DNA of 64,000 nt from Dugong dugon. Taxonomy: Eukaryota; Chordata; Mammalia; Sirenia; Dugongidae. The translations under genes were made by a program, and so were the position numbers. The notes beneath the pieces are model-generated. The model made no database searches. It was given only the letters and a program-made list of their open reading frames with translations, and had not been told where the DNA came from. The DNA is taken from assembly GCA_030035585.1 (NCBI GenBank), contig CM057465.1, positions 33,064,001-33,128,000 of the forward strand. The letters run 5' to 3'. This document shows positions 57,552-64,000 of the stretch, one piece after another. Position 1 is the stretch's first letter. Every line of letters starts with the position of its first letter.

Positions 57552-57749
57552 AGCCCGTTGCCATTGAGTTGATTCCAACTCATAGTTACCCTGTAGGACA
57601 GAGTAGAACTGCCTCATAGAGTTCCTAAGGCTATAATCTTTACGGAAGCAGACTGCCACATCTTTCTCCTGTGGAGTGACTGGTGGGTTCGAACCACCAA
57701 CCTTTCAGTGAGCAGCCGAGCGTTTAACCACTACGCCACCAGGGTTCCT
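57552..57749 (-). mobile_element. AfroSINE-type SINE, longer subtype, in L2
   Basis: Exact 12-bp target-site duplication TGTCTGATACAT at 57540-57551 and 57750-57761. There is almost no A-tail at the 3' side, which is unusual. Confidence 0.94.
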
Positions 57750-57761
57750 TGTCTGATACAT

Positions 57762-57980
57762 CAAAAAAAAAAACAAAACCCAAACCCGATGCCGTTGAGT
57801 TGATTCTGACTCAAAGTGACCCTAAAGAACAGTGTAGAACTGCCCCCACTGGGTTTTCAAGGCTGTAATCTTTACAGAAGCAGATTGCCACATCTTTCTT
57901 TCATAGAGAGGCTGTTGGGTCAGAATAGCCGACGTTTTGGTTAGCAGCACAGCGATTAACCACTGCACCACCAGGGCTCC
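57762..57980 (-). mobile_element. AfroSINE-type SINE, longer subtype
   Basis: Begins right after the duplication of the previous SINE with an A-rich tail complement, full body to the head complement 'accaccagggctccttg'. Confidence 0.92.
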
Positions 57981-57982
57981 TT

Positions 57983-59059
57983 GTTGTTGGGTTTAGTTTT
58001 CAAGTCCAGAACTGGCACCATTCTTCTCCAGTCTGAATATTGGCACAATCCACAAGCCATATTAAACTTATTTCAAAATGTCAAAATGGCAATATTCAGA
58101 GCATTCGAAGCTGTGCAAACTTTCTTACAGAATATATAAAAAAAATCAAAATATTATCATTGGTTATTATTCCCTCACTCCCTCATAGCATGTATCAAAC
58201 TGAATCACGAGATTCCAACAAACATATTTCCATTTTTATATCTGTGAGGCCAAAGGATAGAAAAAGTTATTATCTGAAAGCAGCAACTTGATAGAAAGCC
58301 AAATCTCAAGTTTACACATCTATGAAAATTAAAGTCTCTCCTGACAAGATAGGTCAAGTATCACTGATGTGTGACCATTTGGTGGTCAGTCTTATTCACT
58401 CCCTAACAAATATGAAGCACCTCAAAAGTCAGTCTACAATAAATAGAAGCGTAGCTGACCGTTTATTTATATAGCTGACTTTGATTAAATATTACCTCTG
58501 CTATTCAATTCAGTTACTTCAGAAAGAACTCTATGACATTTGACCCTGAATAACACAATTTATCTCCAAGTTGTGAAGTCCTTCTGTATGGTTGTACAGA
58601 TAATTCACTGCACTTAGGTAAACAGCTAAGGGGACAAGTGGAGCTGAAGGACTTTAGGTTTTGTTTATTTTTAATTCCACAAGATTGACTGTGAATATTA
58701 AGGATAAAACCTAGAAGACTCAGACCATAGGTAGCACATCATAAGCCACAGAACTGGAAAGAATATAATGTCACAGAAGAGGATAGAGGGCAACGATGAA
58801 CCAGGCACCACAAATGCCTCAGAAATTGATAAGACCCTTCCATAAATTTAGATCACGTCTGGCAAGAAGGAAGAGGAGGAGAAACCCCGAATTCAGCAAC
58901 TTATTTTTTAAAAAATAAATTTTTCAAAAATGACTGCATTACAATAATTTGGCAAGGTTATGTTCTCTACAATCTACGTAGTAGGAATTAGGACTTCAGA
59001 TCCAAACTCAATTATTAGAAACATTTTTTTAAAAGTTGTATGTCTGCTCGCCTAGGACT
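57983..59059. other. Unrecognised sequence, holds a local duplicate
   Basis: 58359-58437 is a diverged direct copy of 57170-57250. No gene is seen. The open frame at 58040-58291 has no motifs. Confidence 0.4.
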
Positions 59060-59165
59060 ATAAAATTTATACCTGGCACACTAGCATTTATCAAGCTTCT
59101 GTGGCATACCAGGCACTGTGCTAAGAGCCTTACACACATTATCTCACTTAGTCATTGCAGAGGAC
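59060..59165 (+). repeat. MIR-type SINE
   Basis: 'catttatcaagcttctgtgg', 'ataccaggcactgtgctaag' and 'cacacattatctcacttagt' are the MIR 5' half in order. Confidence 0.8.
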
Positions 59166-59931
59166 TAATGGCCAGAGAGGGTGGCTGGATATTTTCCATT
59201 TGCCTCTCCAGATCCATTGTCTACCCTATTCTCCTCTGTGCCAAGGGAGGCTGACTGATATGGACCACATCAGCTAGCTGCCTTGTTCTACTGTTTCTTA
59301 TTAGGTTTGACCAGTGGGAGGTTGGTGGAGAGTGAGATCAGAGTATTTATTCCCCTAACTCCCTTCCTGTCAGATCACCATGGATTGTCTTCATTCCTCC
59401 ACTGACAGTCTTAACTCCTCTCAGGCACACCTCTCCATATTGCTGCCCTCTCAGAGTTCCAGAACTGCTCCCTCCTGTTACCCTTTCAGGCACAGGGAGG
59501 ATAAGGGCTCCCTGATATTGCTAGTCTAAAAGTGCTGCACTATTCCTTACTGGTTTCCATAAAGCCTGCCCATAGTTTTGTAAATAGTCCCTTTCCAGTT
59601 ACTCAGTTGGAATGTACCATCGTTTTTCTGCTAGGACACGCACTGATACACACATAGTAGTTCCTAAGCAGAAACTGGGCAACCACTTCTCAGAGGGAAT
59701 TTGCTCATCTTTGAGCTAAATTTTTCCTAATGCCTCTTCCAACTCTGAGAGTCTTTCTATGCTGCTACACCTATACTAATAAACATATTATGTTTTTATT
59801 AAATTTTATGTAAAACAATAACATTTTCCTATAAAAATTCTTTATGCCCTATTGAGTAAAATTATTTTGTCTACCCTCCCAAAAGCTATTATTTTGTGAT
59901 TGCTACACTCAAATTTTCACTGGCCAGTTTT
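59166..59931. other. No recognisable feature
   Basis: Nothing recognised. Confidence 0.4.
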
Positions 59932-60262
59932 TTTCAGAAATGGACTGCCAGGTCCTTCTTCCTAGTCTGTCTTAGCCAGGAAGCTCTGCTGAAACCTGTC
60001 CACCAAGGGTGACCCTGCTGGTATTTTAAATACCGGTGGCAAAGCTTCCAGTATCACAGCAACATGCAAGCCAGCACAGGCAGAGGGTCAGGGAAAAAGA
60101 GGAAGACCCTCAAGGAGACAGATTGACACAGTGGTTGCAACAATGTGTGCAAACATAATAACTGTGAGGATGGCACAAGACTGGGCAGTGTTTCCTTCTC
60201 TTTTACATAGGATCGCTGTGAGTCTGAACGGACTGGACGGCACCAAACAACAACAATAAGGA
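59932..60262 (+). mobile_element. Short RTE copy with inverted 5'UTR piece
   Basis: 59932-60078 is the complement of the RTE 5'UTR ('tttccagaaatgg'-like start, 'taccggtggcaaagcttcca', 'gtatcacagcaacatgcaag'). From about 60080 the plus-strand 3' tail follows ('cagagggtcagggaaaaaga' to 'ggcaccaaacaacaacaat'). The join of a 5' end, reversed, to a 3' segment is what twin priming yields. No clear target-site duplication. Confidence 0.85.
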
Positions 60263-61082
60263 ATGGAGATAAAGGAATCCACAGTCCAGCGTTAGTGCTG
60301 GAAGGCAGGCATTGATTCAGAGTCCTCCTGTGACAGAGGCCCCAGCCCCTAGGGAGCCCACCGTGGTCCTTCTGCCTGGGATGGTGAGTTTTCTAATTAG
60401 AGATAGGATTCAGATCCGAGAATGCTGCTCCTCAGATGAGGAAGGATTTCTGTCCACAAGCCTAGCTAGTTGCAGGGCTCAAAGGTTTTCTTTAGAGGTG
60501 CACTTGATGCTTCTGAATGAAACAACATTTTCTTAGTGATTCCTGTACATTCATTTCCTCTGAAGGACTAAATCTGCAAACACCACAGTAAAATACAGTG
60601 AGAAAAAGTAATGAGGGAAAAAGTACAGTGCATCTCAAATGCTTTCCAGTCACTACCCCATCTTTTTTGTCTTAAAGACAGGATACTACCAAAATTGCTG
60701 TTGTAATTATTAGTAGCAAACCGCACACTTGTCCATATAATTCACAGAGCCTCTCATTTTTATACTCATGAGAATGTCTCTATCTCTCTTTCTCACACCA
60801 CACGACTGTGAAAATAGACAGGGCAGGTATTATTTTTTATTTTGTTGTTTTTAAACAAAAAAAGTCTCTCAACACTTATTTCTTTCCATCCCAACACTCT
60901 GTTTGGTTTTTTAATTTTTTTATATTTTTTATGAGATTTCATAAATGTGACTCCTATTGATCTTAATAATAGCAATCTTGTTAATAATACCATATGTTCT
61001 ATGTTCTATATTGGTTATTACATATTCATTTATTGACTATCTTCTGCAAACAGAGAGTTATAACAGGTGTTATGGGGAATAC
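60263..61082. other. No recognisable feature
   Basis: Nothing recognised. Confidence 0.4.
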
Positions 61083-61165
61083 TAGAACAGCGCTGTCCAT
61101 AGAACTTTCTGCTGTCCAATACTGTAGCCATTATCAACGTATATAAAATTGCTCTGTCATATAGC
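61083..61165 (+). repeat. hAT-type MITE fragment
   Basis: 'acagcgctgtccatagaact' and 'tgctgtccaatactgtagcc' match the ends of a common MITE. Truncated. Confidence 0.55.
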
Positions 61166-62780
61166 TAAAAAAGTTTCTAAATGCTTGCTCTCAATTTATT
61201 ACTCATTTCCTTGTGGACTGGTAACAAATAATTCGTTGTTTGGCACCGACCCTGGAGCCACACTCTGAATAACGTTAACTTAGATGACAAGAAGTTTCGT
61301 CTATTCAGTGTGTATATATAGAAATTTATTATTTTAGACAATATTATTTTCCTGATCTTCAATTATTTACAGCTTTAAAATAAATCAAGTCATTTGAAGT
61401 TAATAATCTTTAAGGATATAAGATTTTGTTTAAAAAGCCTTCTTGATTTTTTAATTTTTTTCTCATTCTCTTACAAATATTAAAAAAGTCAGGTTTCCAA
61501 ATGGACTGTTGATTTCAAATAAAAACATATTGGAGACCTACAAGGAACATCTAGAAGTATTGCTCTCTAATGCCCAATGTTTGATGTGTTTCTTGTCAAA
61601 AACCTTTTTTTTTTTTAAATTCTTGAACGAAAGCTTACAAGACAGATACAGCCCTATGCTTATATCATTATATTTTGTTGCCGTGAAAAAGAATGAGCTA
61701 TCAGGAAATGACTGAGTTTTCACAAACATCAGGGCTTTATTGCTGCATTGGAGGAGACTGAAAAAAAAATCTAGCCGAAAGAGGTGAGAAAGTCAATATT
61801 TAACTCTACAAGGATTTGTAAAGGAGCAAAACTACAAATCAGTTTATTAAAAACCTGTGACCACAATTGGACTTAAAGTTTTATTAAAAAATTCCCTCAT
61901 CTGAAATTCCCTTTATTCCCCCTATATTTCAGGACAGAAATCACAGCAGATGCCTACGGAAGCAAAAAAACAGGTGCAAATCATTTAGGAATAACAGCCT
62001 TGGAAACAACTGTGAAATTAAAGCTTGAAGGCTATTAACATTTACTCTCCCCTGATCGTCCTAAATTTTTGAAAACTTTGCATTCTATTTCCATCAAACA
62101 TGTTTCGTGTTTTAACATTTCCATCAATTACACCAAGCAATCCAACATGACCTCTAGCTAAGAGAAAGGCTTTCATAAATCTTTACTTCTATACAACACA
62201 ACAAGAAAGTGTAATGGTTGATCCTGGATTGGGAAAAAAAAAACAAAAAAAAAACCTAGGTAGAACATTATATGTTATGTGCCTTGAAATGTTTCTATTT
62301 TAAAGACTCAATCATTTGAAGTAAACAATATAAATAATTTTATTGTGGTATTAATAGTTGGAGCAAAAAATTAGAAACAATAATGTCTATTATGGGATAC
62401 TGGTACATTAATAGCATTATATATTATGAATATTAAAAATACTATTGAATATTAAAAATAATATTTGAAGAGAACTTTTAATCATATGGTAAATGATTAA
62501 TGTTACAATGGGTGAAAAGAACAGAATATAAAGTTTCTTATTTTTTTCAAAATCATCTCAAATGTGTTTTAAAAATATAACAATGGAGGAAATTTGAATA
62601 TAGTCTATCTATTAGATAATTTTATTATATCAACATTATATTTCTTTGGTGTGATAGTGGTATTGTAGTTACATAGAAGAATGTTCTTGTTCTTAGAAAA
62701 CACATGGTGAAGTATTTAGGGATGAAGTGTCATGATGTCCACAATGTACTTTCAAATGATTCAGCATTTTAAAAAGGCAG
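61166..62780. other. Very AT-rich, no recognisable feature
   Basis: Long AT-rich sequence with A-runs near 62230-62260. Open frames (61509-61715, 61538-61729) overlap antiparallel and carry no motif. Confidence 0.4.
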
Positions 62781-62848
62781 TAGATAGGTAGGTAGATAGG
62801 TAGATAGACAGACAGACAGATAGATAGATAGGTAGATAAACAGACAGT
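62781..62848. repeat. Tetranucleotide microsatellite (TAGA/TAGG/CAGA)n
   Basis: About 17 units of four bases, directly abutting the 3' end of the minus-strand RTE. Confidence 0.92.
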
Positions 62849-64000
62849 TGTTGTTTTATTGTCGTTAGGTGCCATTGAGTCAGTTCTGACCCATAGCGAC
62901 ACTATGTACAACAGAACAAGACACTGCCCAGCCCTGTGCCATCCTAGCAATCACTGCTATGCTTGAGCCCATTGTTGCAGTCACTGTGTCAATCCATCTC
63001 ATTGAGGGTCTTCCTCTTTTTCGCTGACCCTCTACTTTACCAAGCATGATGTCCTCTTCTAGGGAGTGATCCCTCCTGATAACAGGTCCAAAGTATGTGA
63101 GACATAGACTCGCCATCCTTGCTTCTAAGGAGCATTCTGGTTGTACTTCTTCCAAGACAGATTTGTTTGTTCTTTTGGCAGTCCATGGTATATTCAATAT
63201 TCTTCACCTACACCACAATTCATCAGTTCTTCAGTCTTCTTTATTCATTGTCCAGTTTCGACATGCATATGAGGCAATTGAAAACACTACGGCTTGGGTC
63301 AGGCGCACCTTAATTTTCAAGGTGACGTCTTTGCTTTTGAACACTTTAAAGAGGTCTTTTGCAGCAGATTTGCCCAATGCAATGCATCTTTTGATTTCTT
63401 GACTGCTGCTTCCATGGGTATTGATTGTGCATCCAAGTAAAATGAAATCCTTGACAACCTCAATATTTTCTCTGTTTATCATGATGTTGCTTATTGGTCC
63501 AGTTGTGAGGATTTTTGTTTTCTTTATGTTGAGGTATAATCCATACTGAAGGCTGTAGTCTTTGATCTTTATCAGTAAGTGCTCTAAGTCCTCTTCACTT
63601 TCAGCAAGCAAGGTTATGTCAACTGAATAACACAGGTTGTTAATAAGTCTTCCTCCAACCCTGATACCTTGTCCTTCTTCATATATATAGTCCAGCTTCT
63701 CGGATTATTTGCTCAGCATACAGATTGAATAGATATTGTGAAAAGATACAACCCTGAAGCATACCTTTTTAAACAACGCAGTATCCCCTCGTTCTATTCT
63801 TGATCTATGTACAGGTTCCTCATGAGCACAATTAAGTGTTCTGGAATTCTCATTCTTCGAAATGTTATCCATAACTTGTTATGATGCATACAGTCAAATG
63901 GCTTTGCATAGTCAATAAAACACAGGTAAACATCTTTCTGGTATTCTCTTCTTTCAGCCAGGATCAATCTGACATCAGCCAGGATCAATCTGACATCAGC
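62849..64000 (-). mobile_element. RTE/BovB-class LINE, cut by the right window edge
   Basis: The 3' tail complement at the left ('gttgttgttttattgtcgtt') runs back through the reverse transcriptase to the window end. The true 5' boundary is not visible. Confidence 0.95.
62880..63988 (-). pseudogene. RTE reverse transcriptase remnant
   Basis: Read from right to left: DVYLCFIDYAKPFDCMHHNK (motif A region), a region with several stops where motif C has lost YADD, LLIKIKDYSLQYGLYLNIKK and SQEIKRCIALGKSAAKDLFK (63231-63611), then ARMASLCLTYFGPVIRRDHS and the tail to 62880. A 21-bp in-frame duplication lies at the right edge. Confidence 0.88.

Noticed and set aside
62781..62848. Possible CRISPR-like array
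   Set aside because: Four-base units without spacers. It is a simple microsatellite in a mammalian genome.
1..64000. tRNA genes suggested by A/B-box-like sequences such as GTTCGAATCC
   Set aside because: All occur in SINE heads. None is followed by a matching acceptor stem and anticodon arm of a functional tRNA.

Overview
The window is mammalian nuclear DNA, almost certainly from an afrotherian and most likely an elephant. The reason is the repeat content. About 26 copies of a tRNA-derived SINE of the AfroSINE type are present (conserved 3' half around CTATAGGGTCGCTATGAG), together with seven RTE/BovB-class LINE copies and L1 subfamilies interspersed with older pan-mammalian repeats (MIR, L2, MLT1, hAT MITEs). 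Host and family names rest on recognition by eye, not on a search. No host protein-coding gene, rRNA, functional tRNA or CRISPR array could be supported. All readable open frames with recognisable protein similarity belong to dead LINEs.

Layout. 1-2.2 kb is the 3' end of an L1. 2.2-13 kb is a mixture of SINEs, an LTR, a probable hAT-Tip100-like element (4.39-5.29 kb), an old L1 and two RTE tails. 13.3-20.4 kb is rich in MaLR-like LTRs and holds a 1.36-kb RTE. 23.59-31.16 kb is a full-length but decayed L1 (5'UTR, ORF1, ORF2, 3'UTR, poly-A) bounded by a target-site duplication. 33.8-35.5 kb is a four-layer nest (LTR, SINE, SINE, L1). 36.0-39.2 kb is a nearly complete RTE whose 5' half is inverted relative to its 3' half. 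39.4-50.2 kb has more solo LTRs, a SINE carrying both an L1 fragment and an LTR, and a short internally deleted RTE copy inside a hAT MITE. 50.8-54.5 kb is a cluster of minus-strand L1 3' ends. 54.8-64 kb is quieter, with SINEs, an L2, a second inverted RTE copy, and a large RTE running off the right edge.

The value of the region is as a record of insertions. Target-site duplications can be read directly for many insertions (10-19 bp for SINEs and LINEs, 5 bp for several LTRs), so the relative order of insertion can be worked out. Nothing here looks like a functional new system. The most informative objects are the twin-primed RTE copies, the short RTE derivative, the family of solo LTRs, and a possible antisense retrocopy near 9.1-9.7 kb. 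Sequence not covered by a listed repeat is AT-rich and looks like ordinary unique or very old intergenic DNA.
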